Origin: Burhinus oedicnemus
Lineage: Eukaryota; Chordata; Aves; Charadriiformes; Burhinidae
NCBI GenBank assembly: GCA_008921705.1
Contig: VFFE01008908.1
Location: 2,099,657-2,163,656 of the forward strand
Reading direction: 5' to 3'
DNA length: 64,000 bases
Every line of letters begins with the position of its first letter. The first letter of the stretch is position 1. Positions 24,116 to 38,040 of this stretch are shown in pieces. The position numbers and the translations under genes were made by a program. The notes under the pieces are model-generated. The model had not been told where the DNA came from and did no database searches. It saw only the letters and a list, made by a program, of their open reading frames with translations.

Positions 24116-25289
24116 TGACAATGGTCTCTGCTAGCTTTGATGTATTAAAGCATGAGCTTTCCTGAACTGCAACTACAGTTCCACAAACTTTAATCTGATT
24201 CTACATTACAAAAGACCTAATCTAAAACCCATTAAAGTGAACTGAAAAATCGCAACAAGCATTTGATCAAACCCAAATGAACAGTTAGACAATGCACGTA
24301 CACATACAGGAAGGATGGTTCCTTTATTATGTTTTTTACCCCCTTTTTTTTGGGTTTGGGTTTTGGTTTTTTTTGACAGTTTAACCAATTCTGCAGACTC
24401 TGTAACTATTTAAACAGGAAGCCCCCTGGACCCAGCAGACCTCCCTGCCTATGCAGCTGGAGAGCTACTCTGCTCCTGACGGAGCGGTTCTTCCACCCCC
24501 ACCCAAAGGCAGCAGCTGTACAATGTCGGGTCGGACACTGAAGGGCCACCTGGGACTCGCTGCCCTCCCAGGTGTGGACTCGCAGACTCGTCCACGGCAA
24601 TCGAACCCCTGGGAAAGCTGTCTCACTGCCTGCATCCCCCAGTTTCCTGCCTGTCAGCAAGCTGGGAAAAAACTTTAGACAAGGCTGGCTGCAAGTGTGT
24701 GGAGAGCAGGGAGGGTTTTCAAGAACCTCTTGCAGGCTTCCTCGGAGGAGTCGAACCCTGCTTGCACAACGGCACCGCCGTTATAAGACCTGTGGAAATA
24801 AAAGCCATCACTCCCAATGATTTGTTTTAATACATTCATGGAGAAGATGCTTTCACTATAAGCCTTTGAATTCATTTGCATGTCTTCATACAGCCACCTC
24901 ATTTCTGTCTGCCTTGAGGTTCTATCATAACCACAATGTTAAGCCATAAAACTAAACCAAAATGATTTCTCACAGTTACCCTGAGGAAAGTGTGCCAAAC
25001 TACAAGAGCATGGGAACAGGATCCACAGGAACCAGGGTGCTTTGGTGGGCAAGAATTAAATAAGTGAAACATCCCAGACACACACAAACCCTTATTTTCT
25101 TCATTTGTTCACCCTGCAGGGTTGTCCACACATCCCAGCTACAGGTTTGGGCTGTCTTCAGAGGCTGATGGGAACTGAACTACAGAGCACAACAGCAGCT
25201 AACTCTTACTCTACGAAATCCTCATTATAGCTGTGATCAGCAAAGTAGATACCATTAAGTTTCTATTTTACCAGTATAAATCATACCCT

Positions 25290-25352
25290 CCGTGCTTGGC
25301 AAAGCACTTAAGCGCATGCTTAACTTTCACTGTTGCTGAATAGGAACAAGAT
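25290..25352. repeat. Ancient repeat relic related to the one at 23850
   Basis: TTGGCAAAGCACTTAAGCGC, then ATGCTTAACTTTCAC, then TTGCTGAATAGGAAC. The blocks GCAAAGCACT and TTGCTGAATAGGA also occur at 23845-23895, in a different order. AAGCACTTAAGCRCATGCTTAA-type wording is common in bird and reptile introns. Family not named. Confidence 0.35.
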
Positions 25353-28300
25353 TACACTTTAAAAACATTAAAGACCAGACCTAAACAACTTTTTAGACTC
25401 CATACTCTTTTTTACGCTCCCAACTTCCCATTAATCTAAAAGCTCTTCCAGAGCTGGAGCTGGGCCAAAGTGTTTTCTTGCACTGACGCCTAAACAAAGT
25501 TTTCTGCTAATTTGGTGCTCCAACCAACGTGGTGAATGAAGAGAAAAGCCAAAGAAAACAGTCTAAACTTTTCTGTGGGTTACTTTAGATACACAATAAA
25601 GAACTGAAAGTAACCTCAAACACCCAACAGAGGATAAGCCAAGGTAACAACACAACTGCAGCTCCACCAAGAGGCTTTAGCATCACAACTAGCAGCAGAA
25701 AAATCCAAGCAGTCAATGTAACTGCCAGGGCCCCACGATGGGATCAGATCCCACCATTTCCAGCACGCTCCTCTCTCACGCAGCAGGTCTGACCACAGCA
25801 TCTGTTGCACTGATGGTCCCTTTAAGAAACGTACTTCTGTGGAAAACATTGACACCAAAAGGAGAAAGCCAAATTGCACGCCCACTGCAGCGTGGCCTCT
25901 AGAGGGAAAGGGATGGGAAATGCTGCTCTCACAGCTTTAATTCATTTAAAGGCCATTTCACATCCAGAAGGTTCCACTGAGATGATTCCTTTTCCTCATT
26001 GGTTTTGCAGCCGTGTCAAATGCCCATCACAGCCAAGCGGCAGATTTGCCAATTCCCTGCTGTCATAGGTAGATTCATAAAACTCGCAGTGCAATGGCTT
26101 AGGTTGTGTTGCTTGGTATGGGCTTTTGTCTGCGACAGACAGCAGTAGATGGCATTTACATATATATGATTTGAGCCATAGTCTTCCCAATTGTTTTCCA
26201 GCTGGGAAACAGAAAATCGGCAATGAAACAATTTTCATGCTAATACAGCCATTACTTGAGAGGAAAGAAAAATCAAACACAAAAATGTTGGTTGGGGAAA
26301 TAGCCAGACATTCCCTAAACATGAGGAATCTCCAGAAATGTTACCATTTTAGTGGTATCTGAGTATCTTCTTGAGAAACCTGCCTCCACGTAGGTCTCCA
26401 GAACTGTTTCTGTTCCTGCAGCATCTGGATGCATTATTCTGGGTGCCATTCACAGACGCTGTAATGCATGCATGATGCTCCTTTCACCCTGAGACTGAGA
26501 TGTATCTGTCCAAATTAGTTCAACGGAACTGTGAGGCAGCACCTGAAGAAGGATACTGATCCTCATCAAGGACGTGGTGTCCCTGAGGTTGCACTGCACG
26601 TACCTGGACTAAAAGAACCAGGCAACAGGCAATGTGGTAACAAAAAATTTACAAGCAAGTGAAGGACCAAATAGAAAAGGAAAGAAAGCAATGCTATTGC
26701 CTAACACAAAGAATGAGCTTATCTCAAAGCAAACGCCTTTTCCAGTGTAATATGCGTAACCTTTTGGGCTGAAAAGGAACAGACTGGTGTTAGCAGCATA
26801 TAATATATCCAGGTGACTTAAAACAGGATTTCTTCTAATGAGATTAGCAAGCTATACATTACAATTCCCGTAATGTTTCAACCTCAAAGCATTTTAATTA
26901 CATTTTTCATTTATCTTCCTGGGGAATTTCTAATTCGTGCCAGAATGCTTTCTTCACTTAAAACACAATTTTTATCTCAGCGTAGGTACTAATAGACCAC
27001 GTCAGACAAAACAACCAAAATCTGTGGAACTCATACAAGAGCAAAAAATCAACTGTGGCTTTCAATCAAAAGATATAATACCATTAACACCTTTCTTTAA
27101 ATAGTACCACCAAATGCTGGCAGTGGTCTATGGGATCAAGAAAGGAGTTAAGAAACCTGCAGAATAGTATGCTGATTCTGTGTTCACGCATACAATTTTA
27201 AAAGCTGAGCTGACACGATGCCAGTAAATGACCTGAATTCATTTGGAAGTCCTGAAGTGAATATTATCAGTGTCTTAGACCTACGACTAATCTGGGGTGG
27301 AAAGGAGGTTCCCAAACTCATGCTGAAATGCTGATGGACATGGTGAAAACACCCTGTTACGCTGGAGGGAAATTTCTAGTAGAGGAAGAAAGAGAATGAG
27401 CTCTACCTCTACTGTCTGCTTGCACTCCCCTTCCAGCTGCAGCCATGGGGATAGCGGGGTTGGTTACCACCTTCATCCCGCTCCCAAGTGCTCATCACAA
27501 GCCCCACCACACATTACTGTCCCTGTCGCTCCCAAGCGCTGCTCTGGCTCCTCACATAACTGCTCCATCCCCGTTTCTTGCCAAATAAGCCAGGTTAAAG
27601 ATGGCAAAGTGGCAACAGGGGGTCGTAACCTCTTCAGCTGGCTGTGCAGCCAGAAGAGGATCTCCAAGCATGGCCTAAGTCTGACTTCACTCCCAGGCTT
27701 AAACCAAGGATGAGCTATTTCCACCACCACGGTGCGCCCAGCACCGTGCATGGTGCAGCCATCCCAGAAAAAGACCCCGACATGATTCCCTGTACCCACA
27801 GACCTGCTGGTTAAGTACCCACTTGGAAAGCAGAGCTGAACACTGGAAAGATCCTATCCACGTTTCCAGACCCCGAGCTACAGACTTTCCAAGATGTGCT
27901 GATTGCGGGGGAGAAAAAAAAAAAAATAAGGTAAAGAACTTGTGCCTTTGCTTTGCAACACGTAGCAACTCAGTAAGATAAACGACAAAAGCCTTTACTG
28001 TGGTGGAATAGTTAAATACAATCACAATAAAATTCCACCTGTCAGCTCCAAAAGCACCCCACATGTAGAATTTACACAAGCTGAACTGGAGCTGGTTCAG
28101 GGCATGTCATAACAGTTAGTCATTTCTGCACTGTGCACTGTTAAAATTGGCCTCAAGATGAATTGAGTGCCTGTAAAGGGCAACCATATTTCAAGCAAAC
28201 CAGGACATGCTCAGGGTAGTTGGACTGCCCCTTCAGCTGCATTCCAGAGCATTTAATTTTTGCCACTCGGTTTTCATGAAAAATATTTCCCGTACACTTC

Positions 28301-30929
28301 CAAAAAATTCTGCAATCCAGTAAAAATACTTTGTGGTAAAACTTTGGAGAAGGAGGGAGAAGAAAGGTATTAGTTTATATTGAAAGGATTTTGCATAGCA
28401 TTATTCCAACATACACTCCTAAGTAGAAAGTGGAATCACAAGTATTTTTTGCTCACATAAGTAAGTTGCTTGCAATCTGTCGGTTCCCGTAACTAAAATA
28501 CGGCATTTCCAATCTAATAGCATCACATGGGGTTTTTTGAATGGCAGCCTATTCTGTTTGTGTTTGCGATGCATTCCAGCAAAAGCTACTTCTGGTGTAG
28601 ACGGCAACATTACTAAAATGTAAATAAAAAGGGCACTGTAAATTATTTCACTCTTGCCCCAGTTTTTCTCAAGGGGCTTTAACTCAAGAAATCTTCTCAC
28701 TGTGTGCAAAACACTTTTGAATCAAGCCAGTGGTGCTGAGCACCCACATCCCTTTTTCAAGTCAACTTAACTTCAGGCAAACCAGTATTGAGGAAATAAT
28801 CAGGCACGGCCCTTCCCAGAAGCTGTGCATTACAGAAGTCAGTCTGACACAAATGAATAGAAATCCTCTTGGGCTTTCTCAGAAATTAATGCACCAATAA
28901 TGCAAGATTAATATGTAATAATGAGACAATTTTCTTCCATGTCACACAAACTACATGTACTGTATCGGCACACCACATGCACTTTGAAGCCAGCAAATTA
29001 CACTGTCAGCAACAAATACATTTCAGATGGAGCAACTAGAACAGTTGTTAGTGGCAATTTAACAGCGAAGGCTGCAGGGAAGCCCGTGTCCCCCTTACCC
29101 GCACAGCTGCAATAAGTTTTCAGATGCTCTGGTGCACAGGTCAGACACTGGTAACATATTTTTAGCGGGGTACTTGCTTGATTTTGAAGGTAAATATTTT
29201 TGTAAACAATTCACTTTTTAAATGTTGCTATTCCCACTTTTCTCTGGATTTAAAAAAAAAATTAAAACGCCCTCTCAAAAACTTCAAAAATAGATCTCGA
29301 GCATCTTTAAACTTGTATCATTTAAAAAAAAAAAAAAGAGAGAGAATCCTTTATCTTAGATTTCCTCTTATTCCAGGTAACTTACACCATACGCAGTCCA
29401 GCCAACTAGTTAAAACTTCCTCCCCTTTCTATTTCCTGATGCTACCAAGACCCAGTTCACAAAAACCACCATTTGGAGAGATAATGAGAAATCCAAATGG
29501 CCAGCTGGGCTGCAGAAGGTCTGTGGTGTCCTCTGGGGAGACCAGAGGCTCTTCTGGGGATAAGGCATTGAGCAGGGAGTGACGGGGCGGCAAGAACTGA
29601 TCACACATTAGAGAAAGAGAAAGCAGAAAAGGCAGCTATAATTTTATTGCAGGTCATTTTTGTACCAAACACTTCACAAACAACTGAAGATTTGCCCCAG
29701 GACCTGCAAATATGGGAGGGAAGACAAATGTCATTGCTTAATTCACTTAAAAGAAACACAGCTCAGAAGCTGCAAGCTTAAGTGCCACTTTGGTGACAGT
29801 TTAGTCTTGATAAATAAATCATTTATACACCTGACACAGCTCGTTTCTTCCTTTCATGATAATGATAGTTTTAGAAGCCTCATTTAAGGGGTGCAAATTA
29901 ATTTCCAAATTCCACCTACTGTCAAAGAGTGTATTTTATTAGGTGATTAATTACCTGCAGGAGCACTTCAGGAGACACCTTGGAGGCAAACAAGGATTGC
30001 TGTGACAGCTCCTTTAAGATATGGCTCCGCTCCTAAAGTCCGATGAGCCCAGAGATAAAATAACTCCAATACAGGTGTTATCATCCACAGCACCTTGGGA
30101 TGTTTGTGCTTCAGAGAAGTGCATTTCCCCTCTAGAACACGCAATTATTTGCCTCAATGCTCGTGAGAAGTCCCATAAACTGCCTGGGGTTGGGTCCACT
30201 TCCACAGCGAGGGAGAACGCAAGAATGGCCGTGGGGAACTGCTCTTCCCTCAACCTCAGACTCCTGAGGTCTTCTGCACTCCCAAAACACAAACCACTTG
30301 GCCTTCTCCAGCTTATATGCCTGGATGAAATACAACTGGTTTCAAATTTCTGGACCAAAAATACTTTTTGTAAGTTTTATATATGTCAGTTACGGAGGTG
30401 GCAGGAGTTATAGGAAATTTTACCACGGTTTCCTTGCTGTCATTTCAGACCTCTGCACTGATCAGAGATTCCAGAAGACCTGTGCTCTTCACAGTGCAGC
30501 AAAAAGATCTACATGTATGCCACGTAACTCCTCTTTGCAACCAAGTTTGGCGCCCAAAGATCACAGTGAGAAGAAACCAACGCAGCCCAGCACAGATTAT
30601 ATATACACCTATGCACCGAGTTCAGGTAGCTCTACACAACGCGGTCACCTTGACACATCATTTAGATACTGAAAAAATCTCCATAGAAAAACAGCTCCTC
30701 CAGTAACACAAGTGGAGAAATGCAGAGTTTAACAAATTCAAAGGCTTTATGCATCTGTTTTACTGAAGTCTCTTATTCTACACAATAACCAAAGCACTTC
30801 TGCCACAAGAATAGCTCTGCTCCCTCGCATTTCTTGTTCGTCTGTTCTTCCAACTACACCTGCCTTTCCTGGGAATTACAGTACTTTGGAGAAAGGGAGT
30901 TCCGGAGGCCATTGACCAAGGGCAAGGCC

Positions 30930-31075
30930 TGTTCCCAACATGTTTGTCTAACCTATTTTAACGGCCTCTCCCGACGGAGGGACTGCACAGACGATCAGCT
31001 CAGGTGCTGCTGTGTTGGATAGTTCCCCAGAGCAATTTAAGTCATTACTGCTTCACCTTCTCATCACAGGCATAG
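30930..31075 (-). mobile_element. Possible old CR1 fragment, reverse orientation
   Basis: The segment ACATGTTTGTCTAACCTATT near 30938, followed by TAACGGCCTCTCCCGACGGA and further on a CCAGAGCAATTTAAGTCATT segment, recalls the reverse complement of internal CR1 sequence (TTTGTCTAACCTGTTCTTAA-type wording). It is too decayed to be certain; a chance match of about 20 bp is the alternative. Confidence 0.35.
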
Positions 31076-31741
31076 GAACAGATTTTTCTTTTCTCCTTCA
31101 CAGAAAATTTTCAAGTACTTGTCTTTATTTATCATTTTTCCTCCCTGTGGCTCTTCCAATGCTTTTCCTCCCCTTCACGCACAAGGACATCAGTCTCAAA
31201 GACTGCCAAAGGCAATGCTCGCTGTGTATTTCCTAAGCCAGCTTAAGCCAGATTGTTAGCAAAACTGGTTAAGTCTAAACCAACATTAACCCTTCATGTT
31301 TGGGAGCAAAAGGAAATATAGAGTCAGAATAGTCTGAGAGATTCTCTCGTCTGACAGCAATAAATTTCTTCTTCTGGTATCAGGCTAGGGGCACGTCACA
31401 ATCTCCCTTCAGTATGCATGGAAGAAGGAACATCAGAGTCAAACATGTATAAGGTGGGAGAAAAGAATAGAAAACCAGATTTTGAAGATCTGAGAACTTA
31501 TTAGTCTCTAACAAAATAATAATGAAAGACACAAAGTCTTTTCAGAAGCATTTTGCAAAGCTGAGGATACATAGTGAAGGGAAGGATTGCTCTGGACTCT
31601 GAAAAGAGCATCTGAAGCCAGAATGTGTCTACAGCAGTTGTAGTTTTGGAGATGTGCATGCCTAGGCCTAGTGTGACTTTCTATTAAACAAGTATAAGCC
31701 CTTGACATAACTCTCAGCTAAAACAAGATCAGAAAACTACT

Positions 31742-31860
31742 TGCTGCACTTTCTCTCTCTCCCCCTCTCTAAAAAAACAAATAAACAAAAAGAAAAACCC
31801 ACCCAACAACAGCAAGCAAAACAAAAACCCCCAAAACCAACACCACCACACAAACTTCCC
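31742..31860. repeat. CT-rich then A/C-rich low-complexity tract
   Basis: CTCTCTCTCCCCCTCTCT near 31752 followed by about 85 bases of A and C with few other letters (AAACAAATAAACAAAAAG and onwards). In the transcript this becomes a GU-rich then GA-rich stretch. Confidence 0.85.
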
Positions 31861-32504
31861 AGAAAAACAATCACATCACAGTGAAGATCAAACTGGAACT
31901 TATTGCTCCAAATGTGCCCTTGATTAAGTATGGACCCTTCCACCACTCAACAGTTGTCACGAGGTTAGAGACAGAAGTCTCATCTAAAATGTCATATAAC
32001 CCCAAAGTAATGAACCAACTCTGACAAACACTGTACTACAAACCTACTTCAATTTTAACCCGTATAGTAAGCTGGAAACTTCCAGTCGAACATTCTGTAT
32101 TTTCTCATTTGCCCACATACGCTTGTTATTAAAACCACATGCGGGCACTGAATCATTTCATGGTTCATTTAGAGACAAACACGCAGAAAATTGTGGCAAA
32201 CAAGTATAACCCTAAGAGTCTGTGCAAGGCCATGTAGTCTGAGGCATGCTGTGGTGCAGAAGCTTGAGCTACAGGACTATGTTATTCTGGGGCTCAAAAG
32301 TGAACAGGAGAGATGTCACCACATACGTACACTGAATTTCTGAGTAGACTGTTAGCAAAGTCAGCCACTGTGACAGTTTCAACCCTCAGCACCTTGCAAA
32401 ATGCCACGTGTGTGCTCAACTGTTAGTTCACAACAAAAACCCTTCAGTGAGGCAGTAGGATAGTCTTTCATTTCTGCAACTGGTTTGGCAATGAGGAGAA
32501 TTCC

Positions 32505-32600
32505 TCAACTGCATAGGAAGTTAGGAGCGTAACCTCAGGCAAAGCACTCAATCTTTCTGGATCTGACATCTGGAAAAAATGGTAGCCCTTCATCTTGTCC
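32505..32600 (+). mobile_element. MIR-like SINE relic
   Basis: The order 'AACCTCAGGCAAAGCACTCA', then ATCTTTCTGGATCTGACATC, then TGGAAAAAATGG parallels the MIR core and 3' part (ACCTTGGGCAAGTCACTTAA, CCTCTCTGAGCCTCAGTTTC, CATCTGTAAAATGG). It is an ancient tRNA-derived SINE and would be expected in any amniote. The match is judged by eye only. Confidence 0.45.
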
Positions 32601-33330
32601 ATTGGACTATAAGGTCATCAGCTCAAAGATGACCTTTTGCTGTGAGGACAGTCGGTAAAACAGTAAGGCTTTGCTTTTGATCTGTTTTGTATGGATTATT
32701 CATATCACAGCAGTGGCTGAAGGACCCAAACATAATGTGCTGGCTCAGATGTGCAATGGTAACAGACATGAAGTCCACCTGAGAACAGAACCTCTTTCCA
32801 CTAATGATTACTGTTGCTTTCAGAAGCATAAATTCCCTGAAGAGAAAAACTTCTGGATGACCATTTTCTATAAGAATACATCTCACCTATGAATCTTATT
32901 CTCCAGCAACACAAGGGACATTCATATTATGTCTGCAGATCTCCAATTTCGCTTTGAAGCCTAAAGCAGCGTGTACATGATCCAGTTTTTTTTGTTGAGC
33001 CCTCTATCAGGACTGTAAAGGTCAGATCCTGACATTGTAACACAAACATTTCTAGTAGCTGCAAGATCTCAGCTTTCCTCTTACAGGGGTTTATGTACAC
33101 ACATACAAGAGATTTTGGGAACTCAAATGCTTTAAGGTAAAATTAAACCATTAAATCATGAGGTCTTCCAAGAAGTTCTAGGGGAGACCTCTCAAACTCT
33201 GATCAATTTGCTATCTACTGGAAAGCTTCACAAAGCGGTCATTTGTGAAGACAGATAAGGAAGATGATAAATGATAAATCTAAAGCTCTATAAACCATCT
33301 GGCCAGATAAGGGGCACACGTTTCTCACAA

Positions 33331-33534
33331 GAACACTGGAAAGGGTTGTCAAGCATTGGAACAGGCTGCCCAGGGAAGTGGTGGAGTCACCATCCCTGGA
33401 GGTATTTAAAAGACATGTAGGTGTGGTGCTGAGGGACATGGTTTAGTGGTGGACTTGGCAGTGTTAGGTTAACGGTTGGACTTGATGATCTTAAAGGTCC
33501 TTTCTAACCTAAATGATTCTATAATTCTATGATT
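33331..33534 (+). mobile_element. CR1 LINE, truncated 3' end
   Basis: About 200 bp of the 3' part of a chicken-repeat-1 retrotransposon. Diagnostic pieces are ATTGGAACAGGCTGCCCAGG near 33354, TTGGACTTGATGATCTTAAA near 33476 and the tail AATGATTCTATAATTCTATG ending near 33531. It is 5'-truncated, as is usual for CR1, so no reverse transcriptase is present. The 3' tail with near-perfect octamer-like repeats is the best evidence that the host is a bird. It lies in the opposite orientation to the host gene. The 5' edge is uncertain and may extend to about 33240. Confidence 0.9.
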
Positions 33535-36500
33535 ACCTGTAGCTTTACAAGGAGAGTAATGGCACTCAAAAGCACTAATGAAAATCTCAGATCTCAGCCT
33601 TCCACTAATGTTTCCACCTTGCTCCTATTAATGTAATGCTATAAAGCAGAACTTCTGACTGGTATTAATGGGGCAGTAAACATCCCATTTCAGAAAAGGG
33701 AGCTGTAATTTCAGACAGCTGCATATGTAAAACTCCATCTCATACTAAATAGCTGATTCCTGAAAAGGGAAAACAAAGAAAGCCCAGCCAGGTTCCTATG
33801 ATCAAGAATTCTGATACTTCTGATGGATGGTTGGAAAGGTGGAAGAGAGGAGAGAGGGAAGGTCACAAGATTAACAAGCATGTAATAAACACAGAACAAT
33901 ATCCACCGTGATGATGATTATTGCAATCATTTCAGAACTAGGAAAAGAGACTGAGCTTTTAGGGCATTAGGAAACTGTATTCGCTGCTCTAGGAAGAACT
34001 ATTCATTCCCACCCCACTTCGACACTAGTGAACTGTGGACATAAGACAATCCTTTTCTCCTGTGTGTTTTTGAACAGAAATAAAGCTTTTTCCATGAGGA
34101 AAATCCATGTCTTTGAAAGAAAGAACTTTATAGTGCAATCTAAATATTCATCAAAGCTCTACTTGTAACAGCAGGAACTTAGCACAAGGAGGCAGGTGGA
34201 GTGAATAAGAATTTATGGGATGTCTGTAGACATATTAAATATCATAAGTTCTTCAAAGCACAGGTAACACTGAAATGGAGTTTACAGACACAGTTGATTT
34301 AAAATATGCACGGTCTCAATCTATACTCAATACCTTCTCATATTAAAACACGTTCAGAAGATACCATCTGCTCTTTATAGGGACCGGTAAGCAAAAGGTT
34401 TTCTGTCAGAGTAAGCACAAGCACTGAAGGATACATTGGGGTAAAGCTCATGCTAAAAAGGGAGAAATGCTCAACTCTGCATTCTTGAGTCCAAAGGTAC
34501 ACCGTATCCTTGATCAGAAAGTTTATTCAAGCTGTGGCATCTGCACTGTGCCCACATTCATGATGCTTCGTTTTCCAAAACCTGCAAAATACTTTTGGTA
34601 AACAGGATTTTCTAACATTGTCCTTTCTCTACTGTTGAAGGACAATTTCATCATTTCTCTGTTAGGCAACAAACTTCTTTTATCTCCCGATTATTCTCAC
34701 GGAAAAATACAACAAGGAGAAAGACAAGGTACTAGTAATTTCCCGCTAATTCAACATGCTTCATCAAGTAAAGAAACCAGGATACCTTCCATCTAGAAGC
34801 CTGGAAGCAGCCTGACCCTGCAAACATCTCATTCAAGCAGTTCACACTGAAGTTAACAAGAGCTTGGAGAGCAGAACAGCTCTTAATACACAGAAATGCC
34901 AACAGTTCTATTTTATTGTGATTTTTCTTTACTGTACTAAAATACTTCAAAACACACTTGTACAAAAGTCTTTTCCATTCCAGTAATGTGGAATGTTAAG
35001 ATGTGACTGCACAGAAAAGCTTTAGGGTCACAAAATGCTATCCAATTTTACTGTCTCTGATCCAACCTCTAGCCTGGGTATCCATTTTCAAATAGAACTA
35101 AAATACATTGGGAGCTTTATGCTCTCTGAACAGTTATTAAGCTGCACTATAAACTTAATTACGGAAACACCTTTGACAGAATTAAATAGTAGTGCTCGTA
35201 GTCAGAAATAAGATCACCAATGATAGAAATAACATCAATAGATTTACATAAAACCTGACTACCAGTGCCAAGCCTTAAAAGAAGCAAAGTACTAGACACC
35301 TCGAAAGAAAAAGATTTCTAAGCCCATTCAAATACCTGTAAGTTACCTGGTATGGATACAATTAATTGAAAATAAACCAACAACAGCAAAACTCCACCTC
35401 TGCAAACATACAGCATTTGCAAGTCTGATTCATGGGCCATTACAACCCGATGCACACACAACACCATGCAATTCTATTATCTTGGTTTTAAGCTGCCTGA
35501 TCCTCTCTTATAGGTTTTTTTTTTGCTATTTCAGGAATTTCACTATAATAAACTATGGAATTCTGCTCATAGACAGAAAATTCCATAACTAAATCTTCAA
35601 TTAAGTGGTCTCATATCTACCAGGAAATGCAGAGTGGTACCTCAGACCTGCATCATGGTTTGGTTACTCACAGACTATCCATAACAACTACTGAAAGGAC
35701 ATCTGTGCTGATGAAGTTTGAGGACATTTTGTACCAAGAAGTCTTCCTCATTTTTAATACCTGAGTAGTTTCAGGATTGCCTGAACTAAACCTTCAACTT
35801 GTTAATCTCCACAGGTATGTGGACTATAGCCCATATATTTTCAGTGGGCACCTGAGACACGATAAATGACAATATTTGGTTAGTACAGTAAAACTCAGTG
35901 CCTTTGCCAACTATGAATACCATAACACGGTTCTGATCCAAATTTCACTGGCATTGTTGGGTTTTGCCTTCCACCAGCTCCAACTACACAACGTCCGGAT
36001 GGTAAAATTTTACTTAATCACTTGGATAATAATACTTACTCAGTACTAAGGTTTCCATCTCCACCATATGCTTATAATCTGGCTCCAAAAAATTATTTCA
36101 CTGCCGTACCAGTAAGTAATGGAACACGAGCCATCCAATAGGATATTTAATGACATCTTGTCTCTGACTGTACAGAGGTGCATTTTTAGACTGGTTTGCT
36201 ATTGAAGCGGTGCATGAAATTGCCCATTTTTTCCCCTCTCCTTAGCTTCTGAACTCACCATCTGATTTTAGGCAAGTAAGACAGAGGTAGGCACAAAACT
36301 CCTAAAACTTCTGTGAACATCAAACAAACATCTCAAACACATCTGTAAGCATCTCGATTGAGCCAAAAGACTCAATTTGGCAACCCTGCTTTGCAGGAAA
36401 GGCTGCAGGAGCTCAGTAGTTACCTGTGTGGTTGCCAGCCAGGCAATCAGTGGGTACACACAGGCAACCAGCACACGGATACCTGAGGAAGCATCCCAGC

Positions 36501-37861
36501 ATGTTATCGCCTACTCAACCAAGACCTCAGGGCTGCGGGAGGGAGCCTGGGGCTGTGAAAGCAGAACTGGAATCAGTGCAACAGGGGAAGCAAGGGCGCT
36601 GTGACTTACAGGTCTACAGGAAAGTGTGGTTTTGCTGTTTATAGAACTATTTCAGTACAAGTATTATGGCCTTGAGAACAGTATACCGGACATGTATCGC
36701 ACCATGCGCACAGATGACTAGGTGAATGTACAGGGAAGGCGGTATGCATGCAGCTAAACAGCCTTTCAGGATTTCGTCAGACAACAGAACCATCCAAAAC
36801 ACAGGGAGTGGGGGAGGAAACACAGATGAAACAACAAAGAAAACAAAAAGCCACTGCAGACCTGTGTAAATAAATGGTGAAGCTGCTTAAACCCCAGGGA
36901 TTTCTGGTTTGTGGTGCTGGATTAGAGAGTAAAGCAAAAGCCTAAGAGATTCTGCCTGTATTCTGCTCTCAAAGAAAACATAATGCACAAAAGAAAGACT
37001 AGGAGCAGAAAGAAGCTCCAGTGTTTGGGGATCAGTGTACAACTATTAAAGCTTAAGTGCCCTTTAACAGGGCTCTCCAACATCTAGCCTCTGTGGGGAA
37101 GCTCTGGAGACCATATACAGAGCCCTTTCCCAAGCTCAGGGCACCACTTAGTCTTTCTTGGCCACAAAATGTTATCTCTGGCTGTTTAGGACGTGTTCAG
37201 AGTCCTTAGTCCTCCCAAGGAGATGGGGAAATCTGTGAGGCCAACAGGCCAGCAGACATCTGAGGAACAGCTGCTAAGAACTTTAGAAGTTCCAGGGACC
37301 TTAAAGTTGATTAAAAATAGAAATAATTTAATCAAGGTCACATTTGTCCTGAGAAATAAGGAATTCTCTTTAAATAAACAGTATTTTGTTACAGTAAGAG
37401 TACTCCCTGTGTTGGCAATTCACGGGCCTTGGGAAAATAAATGCCTTAAATTGTTCAAGGCCATCCCATCAAATATTAACCTCAGCAAGTGGTCCCATGT
37501 TTCAGTGTCTGCTCCATAACCCAGGCAGGATCTTCCAGCTACCTACTTAGCACAAAATTCGTATTGGATCCTTGAGCTGGCTTCTTCCTATCAATATTAC
37601 CCAGCTCTGCTCCCTTTTTTAATTAAAAATGGAGGGAAATTCCAGAGAAAGGAAATTTAGCAATGGGAATAGTTCTCTCACACACACAGGAGAGATTTCC
37701 AACTCATATACTTAATGGTTCAAGAGCTAAACCAGATTTAAGCATTTAAGCAGCCTTATTTGTTTCTGGAAGTACTAAGCTCCTTCCCCACTGTTAGTGG
37801 GAGCTCTGCATGTCTGGTGGTTTTTGGGAGGGCATGAAGGTAAAATGAAATCACAGGTGAG

Positions 37862-38040
37862 AGGACACTGGAACAGGGTCCCCAGGGAAGTGGTCATGGC
37901 ACCAAGCTTGTCAGAGTTCAAGGAGTGCCTGGACAACGCTCTCAGTCATATGAATAAGTTTTAGGTATTCCTGTGAGGAGCAGGGAGCTGGATTCAATAA
38001 GCCTTATGGATCTCTTCCAACTTGAGATATTCTGATTCTT
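37862..38040 (+). mobile_element. CR1 LINE, truncated 3' end, different subfamily
   Basis: A second CR1 3' fragment: CACTGGAACAGGGTCCCCAG near 37866, then a GTCAGAGTTCAAGGAGTGCC segment near 37910, a GAGGAGCAGGGAGCTGGATT segment near 37975 and CTTCCAACTTGAGATATTCT near 38014. The wording of the 3' region (loss of the TTAAAGGTC block, presence of the CTTATGGATCTCTTCCAAC block) differs from the copy at 33331, so the two come from different CR1 subfamilies. 5'-truncated and non-coding. Confidence 0.85.

Noticed and set aside
26142..26155. CTCF-like motif with 12/14 fit (also at 42051-42064; 11/14 at 9857-9870)
   Set aside because: A dozen or more matches of this quality are expected by chance in 64 kb.
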